The notes beneath the pieces are model-generated. The model did not search any database. It was not told where the DNA came from and was given only the letters and a program-made list of their open reading frames with translations. Positions 33,448 through 42,765 of a DNA stretch of 47,119 nucleotides are shown piece by piece. The stretch covers positions 1-47,119 of the forward strand of contig NZ_BJWY01000047.1 in the NCBI RefSeq assembly GCF_007990715.1, in the 5' to 3' direction. The position numbers were made by a program, and so were the translations under genes. This stretch comes from Nocardia seriolae NBRC 15557 (GTDB taxonomy: Bacteria > Actinomycetota > Actinomycetes > Mycobacteriales > Mycobacteriaceae). How positions within the stretch are numbered: position 1 is the first letter of the stretch; each line of letters starts with the position of its first letter.

Positions 33448-34182
33448 TCACCTCAGGTGTCGGGTGAAGAACCGGTTCGCCTCCTCCCCGGCGTGCTGCG
33501 GGACGCCGGTGTGCCCGCCCATATTGGCGTGCAACGTCTTCTCCTTGGAGCCGAAGGCGTCGAACAGATCCAGGGCCATCTGCCGGTCGTTTCCTTCGTC
33601 GTCCCACTGGAGCAGGACGTGCAGCGGAATGGTGACCTGCCGGGCCTCCTCGATGATGCTGCGGGGAACGAAACTCCCGGCGAAAAGGACGGCGGCCTCG
33701 ATGCGCGGCTCGACCACCGCCAGCCGGGTGCCGATGGCGATCACCCCGCCCGAGTAACCGACCGGGCCGCCGATCTCGGGCAGCGCGAGAAGGGCGTCCA
33801 GAGCGGTTTGCCATTCCGGGACCGCCTTGTCGACCAGCGGGAGGATGAGCCGGTCGACGATCTCGTCGTCGACCGGCCCGCCGGCCGCCAGCGCCCGGCG
33901 CAGGTCGGCGAGGGCCGAATCGGCGGCGGCCGAACGGGGTCGGTCACCGCTCCAGGGGAGCTCGATGGTGGCCACGGCATAACCCTCGGCTACGGCGTGC
34001 CGGGCCCGGGCGAGCAGTCGCGGGTACGCCTTGCGCAGCCCGAAGGGAGGGGGACTGACCAGGATCAGCGGTACCGGTGTGGAGGCGGATGCGGGTGTCC
34101 ACAGGATGCCGGGGATCTCGCCGAGGGTGAATTCGCGCTCGAGGATGTCGTTGTCGAGGTGCTGTTCTGAAATGAGTTGCAC
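33448..34182 (-). CDS. alpha/beta hydrolase
   Basis: 244 residues with a dienelactone-hydrolase-like fold: nucleophile elbow GYSGG near residue 144, a later Asp in LLQWDDEGNDR and His in NMGGHTGVPQH. The oxyanion strand is LILVSPPPFGL. It is probably an intracellular esterase or lactonase; substrate unknown. The GTG start has GAAAGG eight bases before. It is preceded by a roughly 200-base leader with a short well-primed reading frame. Confidence 0.8.
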   Translation of the reverse strand: MQLISEQHLDNDILEREFTLGEIPGILWTPASASTPVPLILVSPPPFGLRKAYPRLLARARHAVAEGYAVATIELPWSGDRPRSAAADSALADLRRALAAGGPVDDEIVDRLILPLVDKAVPEWQTALDALLALPEIGGPVGYSGGVIAIGTRLAVVEPRIEAAVLFAGSFVPRSIIEEARQVTIPLHVLLQWDDEGNDRQMALDLFDAFGSKEKTLHANMGGHTGVPQHAGEEANRFFTRHLR

Positions 34183-34400
34183 GGTCGTGCCTTTCGGGAG
34201 TGCTGAAAACGGCGCTCCCGGACGACCTCTATCGCCCGACCGTGACCCCGGAGGGGAGCACCCACGTCGATACTGCGTTCACGGGTACCACCTCCTCGTT
34301 CTCCGGCACGGCCACCGTAATGGTAGCAGCGGTCGCAGTCGTCCGCCAACGAATTGTTGCGGTGGCCTCCTAATTTGAAGGTGACTGTCGTCCGCATCTG
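34183..34400 (-). promoter_or_regulatory. long structured leader of the hydrolase gene
   Basis: Minus-strand leader of about 200 bases. It holds a 17-codon reading frame (34282-34229), a CCCC-TCC-GGGG hairpin, and a GGGAG...CTCCC hairpin (about 34195-34219) just before the ribosome binding site. A TGGTACC within GGAGGTGGTACC recalls the T-box core, but no specifier stem is recognised. Attenuation or translational control is possible. Confidence 0.35.
34229..34282 (-). CDS. possible 17-residue leader peptide
   Basis: GTG start with GAGGAGG eight bases upstream, one of the strongest ribosome binding sites in the window. It encodes MNAVSTWVLPSGVTVGR then TAG, followed 46 bases later by the hydrolase start. 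I do not recognise the peptide. It could be a regulatory uORF. It is too short to be sure it is translated. Confidence 0.35.
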   Translation of the reverse strand: MNAVSTWVLPSGVTVGR

Positions 34401-34537
34401 TACCAGCGGATTCGTTACCGGAACCCTGTTGTCGTGTGGGTGATTCGGGTGAAAAGCAGCGGTGCAACGGGTCGGTCGAAGCTGACCGACTGCCGGACAG
34501 CGCGGTTTCGGACCGTCCGTTGGGCATACTGCCCTGT

Positions 34538-34762
34538 GTGGCCATGACCCGGCAGCTCGCCCGCATCCCGACGGTGTTGCTCGCCAAATGTCGCGAGTCG
34601 GTGCAGGCGCTGGACACGGTGTGTTCGTTCACCGCGGTGCCGGACACCGATTATCTCGATCTGGATTGGTGGCCTCTCGTTTTGGTGCCGACGTGGAAAC
34701 GGACGGGAGCAGACCAAACGGTATTGGAGGCATTGAGCCTTTTTCATCGTTGTGCGGCGTGA
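34538..34762 (+). pseudogene. truncated DUF1877-like gene (N-terminal fragment)
   Basis: Only about 74 residues, from GTG GCC ATG. MTRQLARIP, then VPDTDYLDLDWWP are typical of the N-terminal third of actinobacterial DUF1877 proteins, which are normally about 160-180 residues. The match stops at a TGA at 34760, 24 bases before the next gene, which happens to be in the same frame. This looks like a deletion that removed the DUF1877 C-terminus. Function of the family is unknown. Confidence 0.55.
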
Positions 34763-34786
34763 ATCTCGCGGTCCTGTAGCACGTGG

Positions 34787-35422
34787 ATGGCCTTGGCCAG
34801 CGATCCGGCTCGGTGCGGGCAACAACGCAGTTTCTGCAGCACCTTCCTGGTCAACGTGATGCCCGCGTTCGGGCCGCCCACCGCGCTCGTGCTGGTGCTG
34901 TTCAAGCTGAATTGGCATCTGAATCCCGTTGTCCTGGTTGTGGCGGGCGCGCTGACGAGCGGTTGCGGACGATATCTGCTGGCCACCGCGACGGGCCGGA
35001 TTCGCGCCCGGGTGAGTCCGCATCGCCAGGAGAGCCTGCGAGCGGCCCGCGACTACCTCACCAGCCACAAAGGCCGATCACTGCTCGGGCTGAGCGTCTT
35101 TCTCCTGTCCCCGATCCCCTCGGCGCCGCTGTTCGAGGCCGCCGGGCTGATGGGCATTCGGTTGCTGCCGATCACGGTGGCGTTCATCGGCGGACGGCTC
35201 GTCAGCTACTCCCTCTACGTCGGCGCCACAAGCATCGCGGAGAAGAGCCTGGGCGCGGTGTTCACCGACGCGGTCACCTCGGTGTACGGGATCGCCCTTC
35301 AGCTGATCCTCCTGCTGCTGGTCGTGCCACTGGCCCGAATCGATTGGACGAAACTACTTCCCGCCACACCGGGCGATCCCGGCGATGGTCAGCACCTGCC
35401 CTACGGCGATATCGAATCGTAA
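34787..35422 (+). CDS. VTT-like small multi-pass membrane protein
   Basis: 211 residues with about five hydrophobic segments: VNVMPAFGPPTALVLVLF, then PVVLVVAGALTSGCG, a basic loop RARVSPHRQ, then SLLGLSVFLLSPIPSAPLFE. This order (N-P-A-F-x-P-P motif, Gly-rich second helix, PIP-x-AP motif) is that of small VTT/COG2426-type membrane proteins. Their role in lipid or ion handling is unclear. The N-terminus before VNVMPA is Cys/Arg/Ser-rich and unlike a normal first helix, and lies right after the truncated gene, so the start may have been altered by a deletion. Confidence 0.65.
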   Translation: MALASDPARCGQQRSFCSTFLVNVMPAFGPPTALVLVLFKLNWHLNPVVLVVAGALTSGCGRYLLATATGRIRARVSPHRQESLRAARDYLTSHKGRSLLGLSVFLLSPIPSAPLFEAAGLMGIRLLPITVAFIGGRLVSYSLYVGATSIAEKSLGAVFTDAVTSVYGIALQLILLLLVVPLARIDWTKLLPATPGDPGDGQHLPYGDIES

Positions 35423-35436
35423 AGACCTGCACTCCA

Positions 35437-35450
35437 GTGACTTTCGTCCG
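35437..35450. promoter_or_regulatory. weak DosR-like palindrome
   Basis: GTGACTTTCGTCCG fits GGGNCNNNNGNCCC at six of eight fixed positions and lies 59 bases before the DUF998 start. A near-identical GTGACTGTCGTCCG is at 34381-34394. Weak evidence alone. Confidence 0.25.
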
Positions 35451-35508
35451 ATGTAGGAATCCGCTTCACGGTCGATAGTGAGAGAAAACGAGAACCGGAG
35501 TCGGAGCC

Positions 35509-36273
35509 ATGACGATACTTACCCGTCGCTCGCCGGCGGTCGGCAGCGAATCCGGGAATCGTCATCGATGGCGAATCCTCACTGCCGCGATACTCGCCGG
35601 GGCGGGTCTCGCCTATGCGTTGTGGCTGGTGGAATTCGCACTGCCGACACGACTTTCGCTGATCTCCAGCTTCGTCAGCGAGCACTATGTGGTGTCTCAG
35701 CCCTACCACCTGCTCTTCCGCGGCGGGGACGTCATCGCGGGCATCCTCTATACGGCGGCGGCCGCTCTAGTGGCCGCGGGGCGCCGCGCGGGTGATCGGC
35801 TCATCGCCGGTACGGTCGCAGCGGCGGCGCTGTTCGGGATGGCGACCGTGACCGACGCCGTGTTCGTGCCGGACTGCCTCACCACGGTCGATCCTGAATG
35901 CGAGCGAAGGGAATTCGCCGCGCAAGTGTCCTGGCATCACCTCGCGCATCTGGGATCGAGCGTCGTTTCCCAGCTCGCCGCCATCACCGTCGTACTCGCT
36001 CTCGAGCGGCTGGCCACACGATCGTGCACCCGCATCGATCGGGTGAGTCTCCGGACGGGGCTGGCCGTTGTGATCGTCGCCGGGCTGGCCTGTGTGGCCG
36101 GTTATCCCTTCGGGTGGGTAGGCGTTCCGCAGCGGATTCAACTGGTCGCGTTGAGTACGATCACGATCGGGGTGGCCTGGCGAATCGCGTTTGCCGATGG
36201 TGGCGAGATCCTCACCGGTCGAGGACGAAGGGCCCTGCCGGTCGGTGGCGCCGATGGTGACGATGAATCATGA
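35509..36273 (+). CDS. DUF998 membrane protein
   Basis: 254 residues with six hydrophobic segments and the DUF998 features FRGGDVIAGILYTAAAALVA, an extracellular loop with two Cys (VPDCLTTVDPECERR), then HHLAHLGSSVVSQLAAI. Role unknown. The ATG has GGAG about nine bases upstream. The stop overlaps the start of the ABC ATPase gene (ATGA), so the two are translationally coupled and this protein is probably tied to the exporter. Confidence 0.8.
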   Translation: MTILTRRSPAVGSESGNRHRWRILTAAILAGAGLAYALWLVEFALPTRLSLISSFVSEHYVVSQPYHLLFRGGDVIAGILYTAAAALVAAGRRAGDRLIAGTVAAAALFGMATVTDAVFVPDCLTTVDPECERREFAAQVSWHHLAHLGSSVVSQLAAITVVLALERLATRSCTRIDRVSLRTGLAVVIVAGLACVAGYPFGWVGVPQRIQLVALSTITIGVAWRIAFADGGEILTGRGRRALPVGGADGDDES

Positions 36274-37208
36274 CCTCCGATATCGATGCCCGCCCGGCCG
36301 CCGAACCGGTGGTGGCCTGCACCGGGCTGACGAAGGATTTCGGCGCGGGCCGTGGTGTTTTCGACCTGGACCTCACCGTCGGCTGTGGGGAGACGTTCGG
36401 TTTCATCGGCCCCAACGGCGCCGGGAAGACGACCACGATTCGCCTGCTTATGGACCTCGCGCGTCCCGATCGCGGGCATGCCACGATCTGCGGGCTCGAC
36501 GCGCACACCGACAGCGTGGAGATCAAACGCAAGATCGGTTATCTGCCCGGCGAACTGGTGCAATGGCCGCGGGTCAGCGCGGGCTACGTGATCGGCATGC
36601 TCGCGGGCCTGCGCGGCGGCGTGGACGAGGACTACATCCAGGCCCTCGCCGAGCGACTGCGCTTGGACCTCGGCCGCCGCTACGAGGAACTCTCACACGG
36701 CAACAAGCAGAAGGTCGGATTGATCCAGGCGTTCATGCACCGGCCCGAATTGCTGGTCCTGGACGAGCCGACACTGGGACTGGATCCGTTGATGCAGCGT
36801 GTCTTTCACGAACTGCTGCACGAAGCCGTGGCGGGCGGCGCCACCGTGCTGCTGTCCTCGCATGTGCTCTCGGAAGTCGAATCGGTCTGTGACCGCATCG
36901 GGTTGATCCGCGACGGCCGGGTGTGGAAGGTCGGCTCGCTGAACGAGTTGCGGGTCACGCGGATTCACCGTGTCGAGGCGATCGTGTCCGGGGCACTGGA
37001 TCCGGCGCGACTTCGTGAGATTCCGGGTGTCGGCGATCCTCGGGTCACCGGATCTCGTCTCACCTGCTCGGTGCAGGGCTCGATCGGGCCGCTGCTGGAC
37101 GTGTTGACGGCGGCCGGTGTCGTCGAACTGGACAGCCACGAATTGTCGCTCGAGGAGGTGTTCCTGCATGAGTTCGAAACCGCTCGTGAGCCTGCGGCTG
37201 GCCGCTGA
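36270..37208 (+). CDS. ABC exporter ATPase (Rv1218c-like)
   Basis: 312 residues with Walker A GPNGAGKTT (47-55), signature LSHGNKQKVG and Walker B LLVLDEPTLGLDP, plus an extra C-terminal domain as in ATPases of the ABC-2 drug/polyketide exporters. The length matches Rv1218c (about 311). It overlaps the DUF998 gene upstream by 4 bases and the permease downstream by 41. The signature has SHGNKQ rather than SGGQ, as is usual for this subfamily. Confidence 0.9.
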   Translation: MTSDIDARPAAEPVVACTGLTKDFGAGRGVFDLDLTVGCGETFGFIGPNGAGKTTTIRLLMDLARPDRGHATICGLDAHTDSVEIKRKIGYLPGELVQWPRVSAGYVIGMLAGLRGGVDEDYIQALAERLRLDLGRRYEELSHGNKQKVGLIQAFMHRPELLVLDEPTLGLDPLMQRVFHELLHEAVAGGATVLLSSHVLSEVESVCDRIGLIRDGRVWKVGSLNELRVTRIHRVEAIVSGALDPARLREIPGVGDPRVTGSRLTCSVQGSIGPLLDVLTAAGVVELDSHELSLEEVFLHEFETAREPAAGR

Positions 37209-38807
37209 CACCGTCCGCGGCCATCGCCGGGGCATCCTCGGCTGGACTGTGGGCAGCGCCGTCGCCATAACGGCCATCGGCGCCGGATTCCGCAGTGAGA
37301 CAGAGCGCTTCGCCGGCTGTCCGAAAGGTATGGCCGATAGCATGCAGGCGGGGGTGCAGGCCATGCGGCTGCTGCGCTGGCCCGCCGATCGGCTCGACAC
37401 TCTCGGTGGCTACCTGACGTATCACAACATCACCCTGCTGGTGCTGTTCCTGACCCTCTACGCGGCGGTGCAGGGGGAGGAGCGGTCCGTGGCGCCGAGG
37501 CCGGGCACTCGATCGAGTCGATCCTGGCCACCGGACGAACGCGGGCACAGCTGGTGCGCGACCGCGCCCTGGGATTCGCGATGGTGCTGGCGCTGATCGG
37601 GTTCGGACTCGGCGCCGGGTTGGCGCTGGCCATGGCGGTCGGTGGCGACTCCGATCCGGTCGGCTCGTTCGCGATCGCATTCGCCGCGGCGGCATGCGCT
37701 TTCGCCGGTTACGGTCTCGGCGCGGCGGTCGCGCAGCTCGCGGCGACCGCACGCTCGGCCGGTGCGGTCGCGGCGCTGGTCGTGGTGGCGCTCTACCTCT
37801 ACACCAATGTGTGGGACCGGTTCGGGCCGTTGACGATGCTGCGATTCCTGTCGCCGTTCTATTACTTCGCACGGTGTCGTGCCCTGGTGCCCGGCGCGGG
37901 TTTCGACGGGTTCTCGCTGGTCGGCCTGGTGCTGGCGGCCGCGGGCCTGAGCGGTGTCGCGGCCTGGCTGTTCGGACGTCGCGATGTCGGCAGTGCGCTG
38001 TGGACACGGTCGGTCCGTCACGCGAAACCCGTTCGGCCGGTGCAGCGTCCCGTACTGAATCGGTTGTGGTCGGCCTCCGTGCTGCGGGAGCGCAGCGGGC
38101 TGGCAGTGTGGTCGGCGGCGTCGGCGGCGGCGCTCGGGTTGATGGCGTGGCTGGAGCCCGAAGTGATCGACATATGGGACAAATTCGATCTCACCCGCCG
38201 GATGCTGCAGGTCGACCCCGGTTTCAGCGCCGGCGGCCAGTACCTCGGCTTCGTCTCCGAATTCACCGGCCCGATCGTGGCCGGGTACGTGGTCACCCAG
38301 GCCGCGAGCGGGGTCGGCGATCGCGAGCAGGGCCGCCTTGCCCTGCTGTTGTCCACTCCGCTGTCACAGACCGCGCTGATCAGGCAGCGGCTGATCACGG
38401 TGCTCGTCGGCACGGTCATCATCGTCGCGGTCGCCCTCGGCGGGTTGCTCATCGGCGCGACGGTCGTCGATGTGTCTCTCGATGCCGCCGGGACGGCGCG
38501 GGTCGCCGCGAGCGCGTTGCTGCTGGCCGCCGGACTGGGTGCGGTCGCGACGTGGCTGGTGACCTGGATTCCGCGGTATGCCGTTGCGGGCCTGGCAATC
38601 GTGCTCGGGCTGTCGTATCTGCTCGCGCTTCTGGTGCCGATGTTCGCCTGGCCGTCCTGGATTACCCGGCTTTCGTTGTTCGGTGCGGTCGGCCACCCGT
38701 ACTTGGAGGTTCCGCCTTGGGGCGGAGCGCTATTCCTGGCGATTCTGGCGGTAGCCGGATTCGCTCTTGCCGCTGTGACGGCCACCCGGGCGATGACAGC
38801 GGCGTGA
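37168..38807 (+). pseudogene. ABC-2 exporter permease (Rv1217c-like), frameshifted
   Basis: Two overlapping frames together encode one roughly 546-residue, 12-helix permease. The first runs from the ATG at 37168 (GAGGAGG upstream) through LVLFLTLYAAVQG; the second resumes GAEAGHSIESILATG and continues to 38807. The break is in or just after the G5 run at 37473-37477, and one missing base would restore the frame (the total length is one base short of a multiple of three). Relatives read VQG.R..RGAE here. It is a strain frameshift or a homopolymer sequencing error. If real, the exporter is inactive. Confidence 0.82.
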
Positions 38808-38846
38808 TCACGAGTCGATTCGGCTCGGCGTTCGATGTCGTGTGCG

Positions 38847-39425
38847 CTACTCGCCGAGGTTGCCGGTGGCAGGGAAACGGGTAGCGGGCAGGTTGTCGTC
38901 GATCCAGCCGGTGATGCCGTCGATCCAGGCGGCGATCGCGGTCCAATCGCGCAGATCGCCGAAGGGGCAACCGAACAGACGGACCAGTAGCCGTGTCCGC
39001 AAGTCGGGCGGCCGGGCGACGACACCGGCGAAGCCCTGATACCCTTTGCTGTCGGCCGCAGTTCGGCATTCGGTCACGGCGGGTGGGGTGATCCGTTTGA
39101 AGATCGCTCCTACCGGACCATGCAGCGCGGGGCCCATGCCGACGCTGAACAACCAGTTCGGCTGTTGTTTCAGAGTGGCGGCGTGGCGTTGGATGTAGTC
39201 GGCGAAGCCGGGCAGGAAACGGCCGTTGTGGATCGCGCTGCCCAGCACCACCGCCTCGAACAGGCCGGGGTCGGGTGCGCGGTCGACGGGTTCGACACGG
39301 ACGTGTAACTGCTTGTCCCGCATGCGTTGCGCCATGAACTCGGCGATTTGGGCGGTCGAACCCGCTGCGGACGCGTAGACGATGAGCGTCGAGTGTTCGA
39401 TACGGTCGCTGTTGTCGGAGGTCAT
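38847..39425 (-). CDS. flavodoxin-domain protein (HemG-like)
   Basis: 192 residues from the ATG at 39425 (GGAGGG seven bases before). FMN phosphate loop VYASAAGSTAQIAE, then FEAVVLGSAIHNGRFLPGF, as in Flavodoxin_5/menaquinone-dependent protoporphyrinogen oxidase-like proteins. It binds FMN and probably moves electrons with quinones. A GGGCCG-TC-AGTCCC palindrome lies 36 bases upstream of the start. It stands between the ABC exporter and the FtsX-type transporter on the opposite strand from the former. Confidence 0.82.
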   Translation of the reverse strand: MTSDNSDRIEHSTLIVYASAAGSTAQIAEFMAQRMRDKQLHVRVEPVDRAPDPGLFEAVVLGSAIHNGRFLPGFADYIQRHAATLKQQPNWLFSVGMGPALHGPVGAIFKRITPPAVTECRTAADSKGYQGFAGVVARPPDLRTRLLVRLFGCPFGDLRDWTAIAAWIDGITGWIDDNLPATRFPATGNLGE

Positions 39426-39460
39426 AGGGCAACCCTCCGCCGGATCCGGTCGCCTCAGCA

Positions 39461-39474
39461 GGGCCGTCAGTCCC
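39461..39474. promoter_or_regulatory. DosR-like palindrome before flavodoxin gene
   Basis: GGGCCGTCAGTCCC matches GGGNCNNNNGNCCC at all eight fixed positions, 36 bases before the start codon. Such a motif is expected several times by chance in DNA of this composition, so it is tentative. Confidence 0.35.
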
Positions 39475-39605
39475 ATTGCCGAATCGACGTTGGTCACTGG
39501 AATTGCTTGTGGGTGAGCAGTATTCGATCGAACAACAAGCAGTTTCACCTGATGAGCACGGTCCTCGCATCTGGCGGTCCTGGGGGGTTCGCCGATCACC
39601 TTGTT

Positions 39606-41951
39606 CTAGAGTGAGCGTTCGCGGACGATTCTCGCGATGTCCAGAGCGCGGACGCGGCGCAGTGCGGGCAACTGGACGACGATCGCGGCGGCGAGAATGG
39701 CGACGGCGACGAGCGCAGGTGTGAACGCCCGCATCGCGAGTTCGAGGTGGGCGCCTTGGTTTTCGTAGGTGGACATCAGCCAGCGGGCCAGCAGGATTCC
39801 GCAGCCGACCCCGACGGGTATGCCGACCACGGCCAGGGTGAGGTTCTCGGCGGCGATCAGGCGCGACAGCATTCCCGAACCCATGCCAGCGGCGCGCAGC
39901 GCGCCGAGCTCACCGAGGCGTTCGCCGATATTGGCCGATATCGCGTTGAACAGCAGCGCGGCCGCCATGACGGCCGCGAACACCAGCATGATCCCGACCA
40001 GCGTGTTGTACATGGCGAACGCTTGTCGCATCGCCGAGGCGAGGGTTGCCGTGGAAAGGTACGCAACCGCACCGGGTATCGCGGTGAGGCGGCCGGAGAC
40101 GCCTTGCTCGTCGGTGACATCGGGGCGCAGCTTCACCAGTACGCCCGTGTCCGGCACGGGTCCGATCGCTTGCCGCAGATAGTCGGACGAGACGTAGACG
40201 ACCGGGGACAGCGGCTCGTCGACGAAACCGGCGATCGGGGCCGAGACGTGGTGCCCGGTAGCGGAGGCGGAGACATCGACGCTGTCTCCCACAGACAGTC
40301 CCAACGTCTCGCGCAGCCCGGAGCCGAGCAATACCCCCTTGCCGGACAACTGATTCGAGCCGGATGTCGCGGTGAACCGGTGCATCTGGGTCGTGGGCGG
40401 CAAACTGATCAGGAGGGTGTCGTAGTGGCGCTGACCCGCTGAGAGCATGACGTCGTAGCGGCCCACGGGCTCGGCCGCGGCGACGTCGGGGTCCTGCCGG
40501 ACTCGGGTCAGCACCGTATCGGTGCTGCCAGGTGTGATGGCGATCTCGGCGTCCTGCAGCGTGATTCGGCCGTATTGACGGTCGATGAGGGTGGCGACGG
40601 TGTCGCGCAGTCCCGCGAACACCATCACCAGACTCACCGCGACGGCCACGCCGGCGACGGTGAACACGGCGCGGCGGCGGTTGCGCAGCACGGCGCGCAC
40701 CGTCATCCGCCAGCGTGCGGGTGCATGTTTCAGCGGCGGCACCAGGCGTTCGACCAGGCTGCGGCCCCCACTCTGGGCCGGTGGGGCGACCCGCATGGCC
40801 TCGGCGGGCCGCATCCGCGCGGCGGCACGCGCGGGCGCCCATGCCGCGAGGGTGGCGGCGGCGAGCGTGGCGGCGGCAGCGATGAGCAGGGTGAGGGGAT
40901 GCAGCGCGGTCACATGCAACGGCAGTCCGAGCGCCCGGGTGTAGCGAGTGGTGATCCAATCGCCGAGCAGGTAACCTCCGGCCAAACCGGGAACGATACC
41001 GAGCACAGCGCAGGCCAGGCCGTATCCCAGATAGTGTCGACGCAGCCGGGCGGGGAAGAACCCGTTGGCGACAAGGGTTCCGATGACCGCGCGCTGCGCC
41101 GCGACGACCCGTGACAACAACACGTAGGTCCCGAGCACCGCAGCGGCCAGGAACAACCACGGCAGGAGATTGGCGAAGGTCCCGAACGCGTTCACATCAT
41201 CCTGGAGAGCCCGATACGAGGGCTGCTGATCGCGCGGAACGAGTTGGAGTCCATGTTCTCGCGCCGTCTGCTCGGCTGCTTGAGTCAGGTCGCCTACCGC
41301 GGCCCGATCGCGAGCGTAGAGCGCGACCTGTTCGACGGGGTCGGGCAGCTTCGCGACCAGGTCGCCGTCCGGGACGAACACGACGCCGAAGTGTTCGGGG
41401 GTGGTCATGATCTCCTGGACCGAGCGGGCAGGCCAGAAATACTCGGCCGACAGCGCCGATCCCGCCACCGGGATGGCTTGCCACCCAAGAGAAGTCAGCA
41501 ACTCGATGCTGTCGCCCGGCTTCAGGCCGTAATGGTCGGCAAGATGCTGTTCGACCACGAGCCGCCCGGCCGACGGCAGCGTGCCCGATTTCATCTCGAG
41601 CTGGGAGACACCGGGCTGCACCGACTCCGGGACACCGATCGCGCGTCCCAGGAACGCTCGTCCATGCACGCGGATACCGACCTCGCTCTGGTGCCTGACG
41701 TCGACGATCGGCTGCCCGGGCAACCGGTCGAGCGTCGAACTCAGTTGCGCGGCACCGGGACCGGAGATGATCGCGTCCGGCAGCCGCTGCTCGCTGTAGG
41801 CGCGGGCGAAAGACTGATCGAGGTTGCGATACGCATCGGTGGCCGCGACGAAGGCGGCCACTCCGATGCCCAGGACAGTCGCGATGGCGAGGAACTGCCA
41901 GCGTTGCCGCCACAGATCGCGGAGCAGTTTGCGCAGCAGCACCCGGCTCAC
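39606..41951 (-). CDS. FtsX-type ABC transporter permease
   Basis: 781 residues from a GTG whose GTGA overlaps the ATPase stop by 4 bases. One N-terminal helix (QFLAIATVLGIGVAAFVAA), a large extracytoplasmic MacB-like domain, an FtsX helix set (LPWLFLAAAVLGTYVLLSRV onwards), a second extracellular domain and a final FtsX set (TLVGIMLVFAAVMAAALLFNA, GELGALRAAGMG). This double layout is that of large lipoprotein or cell-envelope transporters in actinobacteria. Cargo unknown. Confidence 0.87.
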   Translation of the reverse strand: MSRVLLRKLLRDLWRQRWQFLAIATVLGIGVAAFVAATDAYRNLDQSFARAYSEQRLPDAIISGPGAAQLSSTLDRLPGQPIVDVRHQSEVGIRVHGRAFLGRAIGVPESVQPGVSQLEMKSGTLPSAGRLVVEQHLADHYGLKPGDSIELLTSLGWQAIPVAGSALSAEYFWPARSVQEIMTTPEHFGVVFVPDGDLVAKLPDPVEQVALYARDRAAVGDLTQAAEQTAREHGLQLVPRDQQPSYRALQDDVNAFGTFANLLPWLFLAAAVLGTYVLLSRVVAAQRAVIGTLVANGFFPARLRRHYLGYGLACAVLGIVPGLAGGYLLGDWITTRYTRALGLPLHVTALHPLTLLIAAAATLAAATLAAWAPARAAARMRPAEAMRVAPPAQSGGRSLVERLVPPLKHAPARWRMTVRAVLRNRRRAVFTVAGVAVAVSLVMVFAGLRDTVATLIDRQYGRITLQDAEIAITPGSTDTVLTRVRQDPDVAAAEPVGRYDVMLSAGQRHYDTLLISLPPTTQMHRFTATSGSNQLSGKGVLLGSGLRETLGLSVGDSVDVSASATGHHVSAPIAGFVDEPLSPVVYVSSDYLRQAIGPVPDTGVLVKLRPDVTDEQGVSGRLTAIPGAVAYLSTATLASAMRQAFAMYNTLVGIMLVFAAVMAAALLFNAISANIGERLGELGALRAAGMGSGMLSRLIAAENLTLAVVGIPVGVGCGILLARWLMSTYENQGAHLELAMRAFTPALVAVAILAAAIVVQLPALRRVRALDIARIVRERSL

Positions 41952-42715
41952 CACTGCAACTCCGACGCCTCGACCGGACGTGCCACGGTCTGCGAACTGC
42001 TGATCGCACCGGACCGCAACCACACCACGCGATCGGCCATGCGGGCGATCTCGGAATTGTGGGTTACGAGCAGGACGGTGTGGTGGCCCTCCCGCGCGAG
42101 ATCCCGCAGCACACCCAGTACCTGCCGGCCCGTGGTGAGGTCGAGACTGCCGGTGGGTTCGTCGCAGAGAAGCAGCGGCGGTTCCTTCACGATCGCCCGT
42201 GCGATGGCGACCCGCTGCTGCTGGCCACCCGAGAGCTGCCCGGGAAACCGGTCGGCGACATCGCCGACACCAACCAGGCCGAGCGCGTCGTGACTGCGGA
42301 CGGCGGCATTCGGTCCGGTCAATTCCGCCAGCACCTCCACGTTCTCCTGTGCGGTCAGGGTTGGGACGAGATTGAAGAACTGGAACACGAACCCGACCCG
42401 ATCCCGTCGAAAAGCGGTGCGCTGCTTGTCTTTCAGCGTGCCGATATCCATGCCGGCGACCTCGATGACACCTGTCGAGGGCTCCTCGATGCCGCCCACC
42501 AGGTTCAGCAGCGTGGTCTTGCCCGACCCCGACGGGCCCAGCAGCACCACGAACTCACCGGGGCGTACCTCCAGATCCACGCCGTGCAGTGCGACCACCT
42601 GGCCAGGACCGGACCCGTAGGTCTTGCCGACCCCGGTCATCCGCAGTGCGGGAGCACCGGACGCGGCAGCGGCCTCGGCGGCCGCCAAGGGATCGACATG
42701 TGCGTGTCGGCTCAT
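41948..42715 (-). CDS. MacB/LolD-type ABC ATPase
   Basis: 255 residues from the ATG at 42715 (a longer start at 42793 is less likely). Walker A GPSGSGKTT (60-68), signature LSGGQQQRVAIARA, Walker B LLLCDEPTGSLD and the His-switch in LLVTHNSEIA. The FQFFNLVPTLTAQENV segment is typical of the LolD/MacB group that works with FtsX-type permeases. It is first in a two-gene operon, overlapping the permease by 4 bases. Confidence 0.9.
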   Translation of the reverse strand: MSRHAHVDPLAAAEAAAASGAPALRMTGVGKTYGSGPGQVVALHGVDLEVRPGEFVVLLGPSGSGKTTLLNLVGGIEEPSTGVIEVAGMDIGTLKDKQRTAFRRDRVGFVFQFFNLVPTLTAQENVEVLAELTGPNAAVRSHDALGLVGVGDVADRFPGQLSGGQQQRVAIARAIVKEPPLLLCDEPTGSLDLTTGRQVLGVLRDLAREGHHTVLLVTHNSEIARMADRVVWLRSGAISSSQTVARPVEASELQW

Positions 42716-42751
42716 CAACCCAGCATCACCGAGTGGCGCCCGACAGCGGAA

Positions 42752-42765
42752 GGGCCGGTTGTCAC
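42752..42765. promoter_or_regulatory. DosR-like palindrome before ABC operon
   Basis: GGGCCGGTTGTCAC, one mismatch to GGGNCNNNNGNCCC, 37 bases before the chosen ATPase start. The spacing is nearly equal to that before the flavodoxin gene. Tentative. Confidence 0.25.

Noticed and set aside
34280..34300. T-box riboswitch from GGTGGTACC
   Set aside because: The sequence is explained by a strong ribosome binding site and GTG start. No specifier stem is recognised, and the downstream gene is not a tRNA synthetase or amino-acid gene.
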